Below, piece after piece: positions 15,965-25,381 of a DNA stretch of 64,000 nucleotides. The DNA lies in the NCBI GenBank assembly GCA_025359985.1, contig JANYDB010000007.1, positions 1-64,000 on the forward strand, given 5' to 3'. Each line of letters begins with the position of its first letter. Position 1 is the stretch's first letter. The DNA comes from Burkholderiales bacterium. GTDB lineage: Bacteria > Pseudomonadota > Gammaproteobacteria > Burkholderiales > Usitatibacteraceae. The notes below the pieces were generated by a model. It was not told where the DNA came from. It was given only the letters and a program-made list of their open reading frames with translations, and made no database searches. Position numbers and translations under genes: made by a program.

Positions 15965-16606
15965 TCATGCCTGATCGCGAAGTACCCAATCAATAATCGG
16001 CTGCCATTGAATCATATCCTGCGCAACGGTGGATGGCGCCAACTCAAAAATAGATTTGCCTTCAAACGCGGCGGTGACGTAATTTTGTGTGTCGCGCAAA
16101 TGCGTCAATACCAGCAAATCAATCGGGGCTAAAAACTCATCGAGCTTTTCAGCCGCACGGGTGCGCGCATCTACGCGCATGCCCACAATAGCGACGAATG
16201 CTTTGCCTTTGCGCACGGCTTTTTCTTCGGCAAGTTCGTGCAAAAACAATTTAGTCGCGGCCAGATCAAAGCTGGACGGCACAATCGGCACAATCACTTT
16301 TTCCACGCGCTTGAGTAAATCCGATAATTTTTCGCCGTGCAGTCCGGCCGGCGAATCGAGCACCAGCCAGCCTTTGCCAGATTTTTCTTTGGCATTATCC
16401 AATCGTGAAATGGTGGGTAAATGTGCCGGTCGTTGCGAGAGCCAATGCAGCGCAGATTTTTGTCGATCCAGATCCCACAAGAACACTTCTTCGTCCTGGC
16501 TGGCCCTGGAGTTAGCCACGTACCTGGCTAAAAACCCCGCCAGATTAGTCGATAGCGTCGTTTTGCCGGCGCCGCCTTTAGGGTTCGCGATGAGGATAGT
16601 TTTCAT
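15965..16606 (-). CDS. Orphan ParA/MinD-like P-loop ATPase
   Basis: A 213-residue ATPase with the deviant Walker A motif KGGAGKTTLSTNLAG (about 9-23), WDLDRQKSALHW (switch I region) and WLVLDSPAGLHG (Walker B). The start MKTILIANPKGGAG is at 16606; an upstream extension to 16651 lacks support. Family members place plasmids, chromosome regions or protein clusters. No ParB or centromere-like repeats are near, so the cargo is unknown. The gene is 55 nt upstream of the OsmC gene and downstream of a repeat copy. Confidence 0.8.
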   Translation of the reverse strand: MKTILIANPKGGAGKTTLSTNLAGFLARYVANSRASQDEEVFLWDLDRQKSALHWLSQRPAHLPTISRLDNAKEKSGKGWLVLDSPAGLHGEKLSDLLKRVEKVIVPIVPSSFDLAATKLFLHELAEEKAVRKGKAFVAIVGMRVDARTRAAEKLDEFLAPIDLLVLTHLRDTQNYVTAAFEGKSIFELAPSTVAQDMIQWQPIIDWVLRDQA

Positions 16607-16730
16607 TGGGGCTCGAGGAGAATTGAGAGTCAGCAAGGCGCGCCAATACATACGCTACCAGATTTGAAGAAAACGAGCGCTTCATTATGCAAAAGCCGCC
16701 ATGCAAACAAATTCCGACAAAGTGCAATAA

Positions 16731-16787
16731 GGGCGGAGCGTTTGGCGCAAAAATGCTTCAAACGCCACGCCAATGCTAGAGTTTAAT
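16731..16787 (+). repeat. Intergenic hairpin repeat, copy 2
   Basis: The clearest copy: GCGTTTG (16738-16744) and CAAACGC (16759-16765) form a perfect 7-bp stem around a 14-nt loop containing CAAAAATG, followed by CACGCCAATGCTAGAG. It lies 44 nt after the prfA stop. Confidence 0.7.
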
Positions 16788-16830
16788 GTTCAATATTGGC
16801 GCTGGCCGTCAACGCGGACATCTAGTATTC

Positions 16831-17913
16831 TTACACTGTCTCGCCTAACGCCGCTAACATTTCAGCTTGATGTTCTGCCATCAAACCATCGGTCAGTTCG
16901 CTTAAATCGCCGTCCATGATGAAATCGAGTTTGTAGAGAGTCAGGTTAATGCGGTGATCGGTCATGCGGCCCTGCGGAAAATTGTAGGTGCGGATGCGCT
17001 CGGAGCGATCACCGGAGCCTACCAGTGATTTGCGGGTGGCTGCTTCTTTGGCTTGCGCTTCGCGGGTCTGCTTGTCTTTAATGCGGGCGGCCAATACCCG
17101 AAAAGCCTGCTCCTTATTTTTATGCTGTGAGCGGCCGTCCTGACACTCCACCACAATGCCGGTCGGGATGTGGGTGAGGCGTACGGCTGAATCGGTTTTA
17201 TTAATGTGCTGGCCACCGGCGCCGGAGGCGCGAAAGGTATCAACGCGAACATCGCCTGCGTTAATGACAACGTCACTCACATCATCGGCTTCGGGCATCA
17301 CTGCAACGGTTGCTGCCGAGGTGTGAATACGGCCCTGGGTTTCAGTATCGGGAACGCGTTGTACGCGATGACCGCCGGACTCAAATTTCAGCCGTGAATA
17401 AGCACCCTGGCCGACGACACGGGCGATAATTTCTTTGTAGCCGCCGACTTCACCGGGCGATTCGGAAACGATCTCAACTTGCCAGCGATTGCGTTCGGCA
17501 TAACGGGTATACATGCGGAATAAATCGCCTGCAAATAAAGCGGATTCATCGCCGCCGGTGCCGGCGCGGACCTCCAAGAAAATATTTTTATCGTCGTTGG
17601 GATCTTTTGGCAGCAATGCTTTTTGCAAATCAATTTCAATTTGTTCCAGGCGAGCGCGACCAGCTTTGATTTCCTCTTCGGCAAATTCGCGCATCTCCGG
17701 GTCTTTGCCCATTTCCTGGGCGGCAAAGATGTCTGCCTCTGATGCTTGATAATCGCTAAACAGCGCGACCACCGGGGTGATGTCGGCATGCTCGCGGGTA
17801 ATTTTTCGATAGCTGTCCATATCGTTAACCACGCTGGGCTGTGACAACAGACGGTTCAGCTCGACCAAGCGCTCGCTTAACGAGGCTAATTTTTTGCTAA
17901 TGGAGGTTTTCAT
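16831..17913 (-). CDS. prfA: Peptide chain release factor 1
   Basis: A 360-residue class I release factor reading UAA/UAG. The GGQ motif is in [18 protein letters not shown]; the codon-reading tripeptide is PDT (in [16 protein letters not shown]), a PxT variant. Full family length. The ATG (17913) overlaps the hemA stop, giving the common hemA-prfA arrangement. prmC, which often follows and methylates the GGQ glutamine, is not downstream here; an intergenic repeat and the ParA-like gene follow instead. Confidence 0.96.
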   Translation of the reverse strand: MKTSISKKLASLSERLVELNRLLSQPSVVNDMDSYRKITREHADITPVVALFSDYQASEADIFAAQEMGKDPEMREFAEEEIKAGRARLEQIEIDLQKALLPKDPNDDKNIFLEVRAGTGGDESALFAGDLFRMYTRYAERNRWQVEIVSESPGEVGGYKEIIARVVGQGAYSRLKFESGGHRVQRVPDTETQGRIHTSAATVAVMPEADDVSDVVINAGDVRVDTFRASGAGGQHINKTDSAVRLTHIPTGIVVECQDGRSQHKNKEQAFRVLAARIKDKQTREAQAKEAATRKSLVGSGDRSERIRTYNFPQGRMTDHRINLTLYKLDFIMDGDLSELTDGLMAEHQAEMLAALGETV

Positions 17914-19169
17914 TGGTCTGGTTCGGTATAGAGTTTTTCGAGCGCATCAGCGAGGGCTTCACGGTCCTGGCCCGTGCTGCGATTTAGGGCGGCGAGCGGA
18001 TGATGCAAAAATTTATTGGTGAGCCCGTAGGCTAAAGCTTCGAGCACTTTGGCCGGATCGTCACCTTTTGCAAGCAGTTTTTTGGCGCGTTCGAGTTCGA
18101 TTTGACGGTAGTGATCGGCCTTGCCGCGTAGCTGCTGGATAATCGGCACCGAGCTGCGCGCACTTAGCCAGTGCATAAATTCAGCAGTGCGGGTATTAAT
18201 AATCTCATCGGCTTCGGCGACCGCCGCTTCGCGCGTGTCCAGATTTTGCTGGATCACGCGACCGAGGCTATCTAGGGTGTAAAGATAAATATCATTAAGC
18301 TCGCCAACTTCGGACTCAACATCGCGCGGTACCGCGAGATCAACTATAAATATCGGCTTGCGTCGCCGTAATTTGAGCGCGCGTTCGATCATGCCTTTGC
18401 CAATGATCGGCAAAGTTGAAGCCGTCGAGGTGATGATCGCGTCAAATTCATGAATACGTTCAGGCAATTGCTGCAGCGTGATAGCGCTGGCATTGAAACG
18501 CTGCGCCAGTTCACGACCGCGTTCTAGGGTGCGATTGGCAACCACGATTTGCTTGGGCGATTGCGCCGCAAAATGGGTGGCCGCGAGTTCAATCATCTCG
18601 CCCACCCCAATCAGCAGCATTTTAATATCGCGAATATCGCCAAACAGCTGCTGTGCCAGTTTCAGGGAAGCCGCTGCCATGCTGACCGAAGTGGTGCCAA
18701 TCTCGGTTTGGGTGCGCACTTCTTTGGCAACTTTAAAGGTCTCCTGAAATAGTCGATCCAGCGGCCCTGAGAGCGCATTCGCCTCCGACGCAATTTTTAC
18801 CGCTAATTTCACCTGTCCTAGAATTTGCGGCTCGCCTAAAATCATCGAATCCAGTCCGCTTGCGACCCGAAAGGCGTGGCGCGGCACTTCGGCTTCGGAC
18901 AATGTATAAAAATGCGAATTTAAATCCAGTCCCTGCGCCGCAGGCAACGCATTCAACCAAAGCGCGGCGGCCTTGAGCGCCGTGTCATCATCGGCGCGCA
19001 AATAAATTTCTGTGCGGTTGCAGGTTGAAATCAGCATGATTTCCTGCGCATTGGTTTCCTGCCGCACACTATCAATGGCGCTGCGCTGCGACTCGAGCGG
19101 CAAAGCAACACGTTCGCGCACCTCAATGGAAGCGGTGCGATGGTTGAGTCCTATTGCGTAAAGAGGCAT
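17910..19169 (-). CDS. hemA: Glutamyl-tRNA reductase
   Basis: Catalyses NADPH-dependent reduction of glutamyl-tRNA to glutamate-1-semialdehyde, the first step of C5-pathway tetrapyrrole synthesis. The start [20 protein letters not shown] (19169) puts the catalytic Cys at position 50 ([10 protein letters not shown]), as in characterised enzymes. The NADPH domain has [15 protein letters not shown], and the C-terminal dimerisation region includes [11 protein letters not shown] longer frame to 19289 has no family match. Translationally coupled to prfA. It supplies heme, needed for the oxidase encoded at 29-38 kb. Confidence 0.95.
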   Translation of the reverse strand: MPLYAIGLNHRTASIEVRERVALPLESQRSAIDSVRQETNAQEIMLISTCNRTEIYLRADDDTALKAAALWLNALPAAQGLDLNSHFYTLSEAEVPRHAFRVASGLDSMILGEPQILGQVKLAVKIASEANALSGPLDRLFQETFKVAKEVRTQTEIGTTSVSMAAASLKLAQQLFGDIRDIKMLLIGVGEMIELAATHFAAQSPKQIVVANRTLERGRELAQRFNASAITLQQLPERIHEFDAIITSTASTLPIIGKGMIERALKLRRRKPIFIVDLAVPRDVESEVGELNDIYLYTLDSLGRVIQQNLDTREAAVAEADEIINTRTAEFMHWLSARSSVPIIQQLRGKADHYRQIELERAKKLLAKGDDPAKVLEALAYGLTNKFLHHPLAALNRSTGQDREALADALEKLYTEPDQ

Positions 19170-19398
19170 AGCAAAGACATGGCGCGGCTGAGGTATTGAA
19201 ATGGAGTGGAATGAAGAACGGTGAACGGGCGCTGAATAAAAAATAGGTTGCGCTGACCCGCGCATGAAACGGTCAACTGCATGCAGCACCGAATTATAGC
19301 AGCGGGGGCGCGGCGATTTTGACCTAGACCTGTTCAGCCAAGCTGGTTGGAGCCGAGTGAGTACGGGTACTGGTGTAGAGATGTTGGCGGTGCCCAGC

Positions 19399-21036
19399 CT
19401 ACAGCGAATCCAGATTTTTTAGCGTGACTAAGGCTTGAGCGCGAATCGCTGCGCGCTCATCATCGGGTAATCGCGTGATGTTTTTAGCCATGAGTGAGGT
19501 GCGCGGATTTTTTACCAGTGTTTTTTCGTGCTTGTCTAAAAAATTCCAGTACAGCGTGGTGAAAGGGCAGGCGACAGCTCCCACGCGCACCTCGGGCTTG
19601 TATTGGCAGCCGACGCAATAATTCGACATCCGTTTTATGTACTGGCCGCTGGCTATGTAGGGTTTAGACGTGAAGCGACCACCATTGGCGTACAACGCCA
19701 TGCCCGCTACATTCGGCAGCTCTACCCAATCAATTGCATCGACATACACCGATAGATACCAGTCGGCCATTTCCTGAGGCTGAGTCTCGGCCAACAGCCC
19801 CCAAATACCGGTCACCATCAGGCGCTGAATATGGTGTGCGTAGCCATAGCGCAGGGTTTGTTGGAGCGTCTGCTTCATGCAATTCATATGGGTGTCACCC
19901 GTCCAGTACCAAGTGGGTAATGGGCGGGTGTGGCCGTAGTGATTGGCCGCGCGCATGCCGGGCATATCGAGCCAATACATGCCGCGCATGAATTCGCGCC
20001 ACCCGAGTACTTGGCGAACAAAACCTTCTACGGCCTCAATCGGCGCGTGTCCCTTTTTGAGCGCTTGCACCGCGGCGGCGATGACTTCACGGGGATTTAA
20101 TAACTTCATGTTGAGCGATGATGAAATCAGGCTGTGTTGCAAAAACGGCTCATCCGTCCACATCGCATCCTGAAATTTTCCATACTTCACCAAGCGTTCT
20201 TCAATAAACGATTTTAGTGCTATTAGCGCATCGGAGCGGGTCACCGGCCAGTTAAAATGTTCAAGTGTGCCGGGATGGCTGCCGAAATTTTTTTCAACAT
20301 CCGCTATGGCCGATTTTGTTATGGCGTCAACGGCGAAGACCGGTGGCACCGGTATATTCTGCGGGCCTTTTTTATCAAATGCGCCGCGATTTTCAGTATC
20401 GTAATTCCAGCGTCCGCCGATTGGATCGTCACCATCCATCATGACCTGATGACGCTTGCGCATCATCCGATAAAAATACTCCATGCGCATTTGTTTGTAG
20501 CCGCTGGCCCATTCGGCGAATTCAAGACGCGAAATTAAAAAATGCTGATCCTCGCGCATCGCAATGGGTAACTTTAAATGTTCGCTCAGCGCTACCAATG
20601 CCTGCTCGATACGCCAGTCACCCGGCTCGACCATAATGATTTTGGCAGGCCGAAAACGCGTGATGGCGTCCGTTAAAGCATCACTTAAGGTGGCGAACTT
20701 ATGTGCGCCGATTGCTGCATAATCGACTGGAAACCCTCGCCCTTGCTGGGCTTTAGCAAAGTGGCGCATGGCTGAAAAGAAAAACGCAGTGCGGGTTTTA
20801 CTGCTCCAGACATGGGTGGATTCTGCAACCACTTCGGCCATAAAAATTTGATCAAGCTGCGGATCAAAATCGGTTAGCGCGGCACTATTCTCATCGAGCT
20901 GATCGCCCAGAATAAAAATAAGATGACGCGTTTTTTTCGTGGGTACTTGTTTGGGTACAAGTTTAGAGACAGGCGTGGAGGTAGGCTTTGGGGCAGGCTT
21001 CAAGACAGACTTAATAGGTTTGATTACGACCGTCAT
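19399..21036 (-). CDS. FeS-type (6-4) photolyase/cryptochrome (PhrB-like)
   Basis: A 545-residue flavoprotein of the FeS-BCP class (prokaryotic 6-4 photolyases). Four Cys at 386, 474, 477 and 490 have spacings 88-3-13, identical to the 4Fe-4S ligands reported for Agrobacterium PhrB (350/438/441/454), offset by 36. The extra 36 residues form a Lys/Pro/Val-rich N-terminal extension before the conserved HLIFILGDQLDENSAAL start; no alternative start codon exists inside it. Other landmarks: WYWTGDTHMNCM and RLMVTGIWGLLAETQP. It repairs UV photoproducts or senses light; which is not decidable here. A DUF2256 gene lies just upstream on the same strand. Confidence 0.9.
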   Translation of the reverse strand: MTVVIKPIKSVLKPAPKPTSTPVSKLVPKQVPTKKTRHLIFILGDQLDENSAALTDFDPQLDQIFMAEVVAESTHVWSSKTRTAFFFSAMRHFAKAQQGRGFPVDYAAIGAHKFATLSDALTDAITRFRPAKIIMVEPGDWRIEQALVALSEHLKLPIAMREDQHFLISRLEFAEWASGYKQMRMEYFYRMMRKRHQVMMDGDDPIGGRWNYDTENRGAFDKKGPQNIPVPPVFAVDAITKSAIADVEKNFGSHPGTLEHFNWPVTRSDALIALKSFIEERLVKYGKFQDAMWTDEPFLQHSLISSSLNMKLLNPREVIAAAVQALKKGHAPIEAVEGFVRQVLGWREFMRGMYWLDMPGMRAANHYGHTRPLPTWYWTGDTHMNCMKQTLQQTLRYGYAHHIQRLMVTGIWGLLAETQPQEMADWYLSVYVDAIDWVELPNVAGMALYANGGRFTSKPYIASGQYIKRMSNYCVGCQYKPEVRVGAVACPFTTLYWNFLDKHEKTLVKNPRTSLMAKNITRLPDDERAAIRAQALVTLKNLDSL

Positions 21037-21146
21037 TTTTACGGATGCTTTATGGTTAGGTTATTTAGGTCAGGTGCGAAAGGTGTAAAGGAAATAGAGA
21101 ATATCAAAGCAAGCAGGCAATACAGCAAGAAAAGAAAAAGGAGGTG

Positions 21147-21317
21147 TCAGGAAATATGATTGGGCTTGCGTGGCACACTGGCGCGACACCGATCCGAGCA
21201 ATATTTCACCTCGGCCCAATTTTTTCCCCATTTTTTCCGCCACGTCATCGTGCGACCACAGGCAACGCAGGGCTTTTCGGGTAAAAACGATTTATTTCCA
21301 GCGAAAGATTTCTTCAT
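21147..21317 (-). CDS. DUF2256 small zinc-ribbon-like protein
   Basis: A 56-residue protein read from the ATG at 21317: MKKSFAGNKSFLPEKPC, VACGRTMTWRKKWGKNW, AEVKYCSDRCRASVPRKP. Four Cys (17, 20, 40, 44) in a CxxC...CxxxC pattern suggest a metal-binding zinc ribbon, and the TWRKKWGKNWAEVKYCSDRCR stretch is the DUF2256 hallmark. Function unknown. DUF2256 genes are frequently found beside FeS photolyases, as here (111 nt upstream of one, same strand), suggesting a shared role. No strong ribosome site is seen. Confidence 0.8.
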   Translation of the reverse strand: MKKSFAGNKSFLPEKPCVACGRTMTWRKKWGKNWAEVKYCSDRCRASVPRKPNHIS

Positions 21318-21469
21318 GGTGAACTTTGCATTACGGAGGTGTCTCAGTTGCGCCCGGTAAAATATGAGTTGGTTGTGATGCCGCGCGGTATTTCACGCTG
21401 TGTTTTATTCAAATGCTGCAATACACTGCACTACCTAAGCTGAATTTTAATATTTAACCAGGATAAATT

Positions 21470-22090
21470 ATGCGTTCAATTTCAATTCATTTCATTTTTC
21501 TACGTTCCTTGATTACAGCGGCGGCGCTGTGCGCGCTTTCAGGCATAAGTCATGCCGTGACATCTGCCGCGGTAGCGACGCCCTCTGCCTTAGCACCATT
21601 AGATGCTGCCTGCCCCGCGTTACTAAATCAAAAATTCAAATCCTTGCAGGGCCAGCCGCAAAATCTTTGTCAATACGCCGGGCGTGTGGTGGTGGTCGTA
21701 AATACCGCCAGCTATTGTGGTTTCACTGAGCAGTACAAGGGCCTGCAGACCATTTATGACAAATATAAAGATAAAGGGTTCGTGGTAATAGGTTTCCCAG
21801 CAAACGACTTTGGCAAACAAGAGCCGGGCTCGAATACCGAGGTCGCCGATTTTTGTGAACGTACCTACAAGGTAAAGTTTCCGATGATCGAGAAAACTTC
21901 GGTGGTGGCAGGCCAGGCTAACCCGATGTTTGAAGGCCTATTTAAAGCCACGGCCCAGCGCCCCCAATGGAATTTTCATAAATACCTGATTGGCCGCGAT
22001 GGTAAATCGGTGCAAAGTTTTGGCAGCCGGGTAAGTCCGGAGTCGCCTGAATTTGTGGGCGAGATAGAAAAGCTGTTGGCCGCAAAATAA
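21470..22090 (+). CDS. Exported glutathione peroxidase family protein
   Basis: A 206-residue protein with a signal peptide (hydrophobic SLITAAALCALSGI, cleavage near SHA-V at about 29), so probably periplasmic, unlike cytoplasmic BtuE. The peroxidatic Cys is in NTASYCGFTEQYKGLQ; the Gln/Trp partners are in FPANDFGKQEPGS and PQWNFHKYLI. It reduces hydroperoxides with thiol (often thioredoxin-type) reductants. Start ATG 21470 has AGGATAA upstream. A monocistronic gene divergent from DUF2256/photolyase. Confidence 0.9.
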   Translation: MRSISIHFIFLRSLITAAALCALSGISHAVTSAAVATPSALAPLDAACPALLNQKFKSLQGQPQNLCQYAGRVVVVVNTASYCGFTEQYKGLQTIYDKYKDKGFVVIGFPANDFGKQEPGSNTEVADFCERTYKVKFPMIEKTSVVAGQANPMFEGLFKATAQRPQWNFHKYLIGRDGKSVQSFGSRVSPESPEFVGEIEKLLAAK

Positions 22091-22200
22091 GTCAACCTTT
22101 ACAATGCGTTACTGTAAGGGCATGATGTAGTTTCTTAAAGCGCAGCAACCATTTGCGTCGCTGCGCATTCCGTTTCGGTTTTCTTCCTTGGAGTTTCGGC

Positions 22201-23928
22201 ATGGCTGCAGCAGTTGCTGCTACGTTTAGTCCGCTGGGCCGCGCGTTGGTGCAGCAGGGTAAGCTCGTTCAAGGGGACGCAACCGCTATTCAGGCCGATG
22301 CGAAACGGGCTGGCGTCACGTTTATTGAACAACTGGTTGCGTCGAAAAAAATTTCGTCGAAAGACGTAGCGCTGTTCGCGGCGCAGACCTTCGGTGTGCC
22401 GCTGCTGGATTTGCAAGCCATAGATGCAGACCAGTTGCCGACAACCTTGCTGGATGTAAAACTGATTGGTTCCAAACGCGTGATTCCGCTGCAAAAGCGC
22501 GGTAATCGTTTGTTTGTAGCGACCTCGGATCCGTCCAACGATCAGATTTTTTCGGAACTGAAATTCGCAACCGGTTCGGTAGTAGAACCGGTCGTGGTCG
22601 AAGAAGACCGTCTGGCGCTTCTGCTAAAACGCTTTGGTGAAACCGGCGCCAAAGCGCTCGACCAGATGATCGGAGATGATGTTTCGCTGGACAATATTGA
22701 TCTGGGCGACGATATCAGCGTGGTCGATGAAGGCCAATCAAGTGGCGCTATTGAAGAGATTGACGATGCGCCTGTTGTGAAATATGTCCAGAAAGTATTA
22801 CTGGATGCGATCAACGGTGGCGCTTCCGATATTCACTTTGAACCCTATGAGAAGTTTTATCGTATCCGTTATCGGATTGACGGTATTTTGTACGATGTCG
22901 CGCAGCCCCCGTTGGCGATTAAGGAAAAAATTGCGTCGCGTATCAAGGTGGTTTCGCGTCTTGATATTTCGGAAAAGCGGGTACCGCAAGACGGACGGAT
23001 GAAGTTGAAGCTCTCCGCAACCCGTGCGATTGATTTTCGCGTCTCGACGTTGCCGACCATGTTTGGCGAGAAAATTTGTATGCGTATTCTCGATCCCTCC
23101 AGCGCGACGCTGGGGATCGAAGCGCTGGGTTATGAGCCGGAACAGCGGGAGGCCTTGTTGCACGCCATCTCGCGTCCTTATGGCATGGTGCTGGTCACCG
23201 GGCCGACTGGATCGGGCAAAACGGTATCGCTTTATACCTGCCTTAATATTTTAAACAAGCCGGGCATTAATATTGCCACGGCCGAAGATCCTTGTGAGAT
23301 TAATTTACCCGGTATCAATCAGGTAAATGTGAACGATCGCGCTGGCCTTACCTTTTCAGTGGCGCTGAAATCGTTCCTGCGCCAGGATCCGGACATCATC
23401 ATGGTGGGCGAGATTCGCGATATGGAAACAGGTGAAATCGCGATCAAAGCCGCGCAAACCGGTCACATGGTGCTCTCGACATTGCATACCAATGACGCGC
23501 CGGCAACGCTCACGCGTTTGATGAACATGGGTATTGCGCCATTCAATATTGCGACCAGCGTGATCCTGATTACCGCGCAGAGACTTGCGCGCAAACTGTG
23601 TTCATGCAAGCGCCCCATCGATATACCCAAAGAAGCGCTGTTGCGATCGGGGTTCACAGAGGAGCAACTCGATGGCACTTGGCAGACTTACGGGCCGGTT
23701 GGCTGCGATATATGCAAAAATTCCGGGTATAAAGGAAGATGCGGTATTTACCAGGTGATGCCGGTAACAGAAGCTATGCAGCGAATCATTATGAAAAACG
23801 GTACGGCTATTGATATTGCAGATCAGGCTGACCGCGAAGGCATTTCTGATTTGCGCCATTCAGGCTTGCGTAAAGTCAAATCGGGTATTACCTCGCTGGA
23901 AGAAATTGAATCTGTTACCAATGAATAG
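22201..23928 (+). CDS. pilB: Type IV pilus assembly ATPase PilB
   Basis: A 575-residue hexameric ATPase that powers pilus extension. The start at 22201 (MAAAVAATFSPLGRALVQQG) is fixed by TTGGAG; the longer reading to 22153 is not supported. The N-terminal T2SSE/MshEN domain (about 1-160) is followed by the ATPase core: Walker A TGPTGSGKT, Asp box ATAEDPCEI, Walker B DIIMVGEIRDMETGEIA and His box LSTLHTNDAP. The zinc-binding cysteines are in KLCSCKRP and CDICKNSGYKGRCG. First gene of a pilB-pilC-pilD cluster with coaE, zapD and yacG. Confidence 0.95.
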   Translation: MAAAVAATFSPLGRALVQQGKLVQGDATAIQADAKRAGVTFIEQLVASKKISSKDVALFAAQTFGVPLLDLQAIDADQLPTTLLDVKLIGSKRVIPLQKRGNRLFVATSDPSNDQIFSELKFATGSVVEPVVVEEDRLALLLKRFGETGAKALDQMIGDDVSLDNIDLGDDISVVDEGQSSGAIEEIDDAPVVKYVQKVLLDAINGGASDIHFEPYEKFYRIRYRIDGILYDVAQPPLAIKEKIASRIKVVSRLDISEKRVPQDGRMKLKLSATRAIDFRVSTLPTMFGEKICMRILDPSSATLGIEALGYEPEQREALLHAISRPYGMVLVTGPTGSGKTVSLYTCLNILNKPGINIATAEDPCEINLPGINQVNVNDRAGLTFSVALKSFLRQDPDIIMVGEIRDMETGEIAIKAAQTGHMVLSTLHTNDAPATLTRLMNMGIAPFNIATSVILITAQRLARKLCSCKRPIDIPKEALLRSGFTEEQLDGTWQTYGPVGCDICKNSGYKGRCGIYQVMPVTEAMQRIIMKNGTAIDIADQADREGISDLRHSGLRKVKSGITSLEEIESVTNE

Positions 23929-24016
23929 CCTGCCCGCACATTTAGCAGGCGATTAAAAATTTAGTGAAGTATTGAGCAATAAATACCAGGTCAGCAACAC
24001 CAATTAAGGAGTGGCA

Positions 24017-25252
24017 ATGGCTACGACAGCGACCCAACCGAAAGCGGTAAAAGACGTTAAAGTTTTTACTTTTGTCTGGGAAGGCAAAGATCGGTCAGGC
24101 AAGATCGTTAAAGGCGAAATGCGCGCGTCCGGCGAAAATATCGTGAACGCAACCTTGCGCCGGCAGGGTATTGTCAATCCCAAAGTTAAAAAAGTATCAG
24201 GGCGCGGTGGCAAGAAAATCAAGCAACAGGATATTGCATTTTTTACTCGTCAATTGGCTACCATGATGAAGGCGGGCGTACCGTTATTACAGTCATTCGA
24301 CATTGTCGCTAAAGGTCATAGCAATCCATCGGTTACCAAGCTGTTACTCGATATTAAAACCGAGGTTGAAACGGGCTCAAGCCTCGGTCAGGCCTTCCGT
24401 AAACATCCACTATATTTTGACAACCTATATTGTAATTTGGTCGCGGCAGGTGAGCAGGCCGGTATTCTGGATGCCTTGTTGGATCGTCTCGCAACCTACC
24501 AAGAAAAGATGATGGCGATCAAAGGCAAGATCAAGAAAGCCCTGTTTTATCCCGTCTCGATTCTGATAGTGGCCTTTGTTGTAACGGCCGTCATTATGAT
24601 TTTTGTGGTTCCGCAGTTTAAGGAATTATTCAAGTCTTTTGGTGCAACGCTGCCGACCCCTACACTGGTCGTGATGCAAATTTCTGAAATTTTCGTTTCA
24701 TATTGGTGGCTTATTTTCGGCAGCATTTTTGGGGCGGGATATTTTCTCGCCAATGCGTTGAGGCGAAGCGAGAAGTTGCAGTTTCTACGAGATCGCTTGA
24801 TGCTTAAATTGCCTGTGGTGGGTGATATGGTGCGTAAAGCGACTGTGGCACGTTGGACTCGTACCCTGTCAACCATGTTTGCGGCCGGTGTACCGTTGGT
24901 GGAAGCATTGGATTCAGTTGCCGGTGCAGCAGGCAATCGCGTTTACTATAATGCAACCAAACGTATTCAGTCTGAAGTGAGTACGGGTTCAAGCCTCACG
25001 GTTGCGATGCAAAACGCCAATGTATTTCCCAATATGGTGCTTCAGATGACGGCAATCGGTGAGGAGTCAGGCGCACTGGATGGCATGCTGAGCAAAGTGG
25101 CTGATTTTTTTGAGCGAGAAGTGGACGATGCCGTAGATGCGCTGGCGAGCTTGATGGAGCCGATGATCATGGTCGTTTTAGGTACGGTAATTGGTGGCCT
25201 CGTGGTTGCCCTGTATCTGCCGATCTTTAAATTGGGCGCCGTGGTGGGTTAG
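24017..25252 (+). CDS. pilC: Type IV pilus inner-membrane platform protein PilC
   Basis: A 411-residue protein of the GspF/PilC family. Two homologous T2SSF domains are visible: FFTRQLATMMKAGVPLLQSFDIV (split here as FFTRQLATMMKAGVP and LLQSFDIV, about 75-97) and RWTRTLSTMFAAGVPLVEAL (about 275-294), each followed by helices. Three membrane segments lie near 172-195, 225-240 and 380-405. The ATG at 24017 has AAGGAG 6 nt before it and is preferred over the GTG at 24011. It couples PilB to pilin movement. Confidence 0.95.
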   Translation: MATTATQPKAVKDVKVFTFVWEGKDRSGKIVKGEMRASGENIVNATLRRQGIVNPKVKKVSGRGGKKIKQQDIAFFTRQLATMMKAGVPLLQSFDIVAKGHSNPSVTKLLLDIKTEVETGSSLGQAFRKHPLYFDNLYCNLVAAGEQAGILDALLDRLATYQEKMMAIKGKIKKALFYPVSILIVAFVVTAVIMIFVVPQFKELFKSFGATLPTPTLVVMQISEIFVSYWWLIFGSIFGAGYFLANALRRSEKLQFLRDRLMLKLPVVGDMVRKATVARWTRTLSTMFAAGVPLVEALDSVAGAAGNRVYYNATKRIQSEVSTGSSLTVAMQNANVFPNMVLQMTAIGEESGALDGMLSKVADFFEREVDDAVDALASLMEPMIMVVLGTVIGGLVVALYLPIFKLGAVVG

Positions 25253-25381
25253 GTGGATCGAGGAGCAGGATTTGCACTTTAAATCGGGAACTGCACGTCG
25301 TTGCGGTTTGGTCAATTTCGAAGTCAACATCAAGACCCATATTTCGGCAAGATGGTTTGTCCGATCATTCAAATAATATTT

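Noticed and set aside
16831-17913. Unusual PDT tripeptide in release factor 1
   Set aside because: The middle residue of the PxT motif varies among bacteria, so this is not evidence of altered stop-codon reading.
22091-22140. Hairpin CCTTTACA/TGTAAGGG after the glutathione peroxidase gene
   Set aside because: One mismatch and no U-run; too weak to call a terminator.
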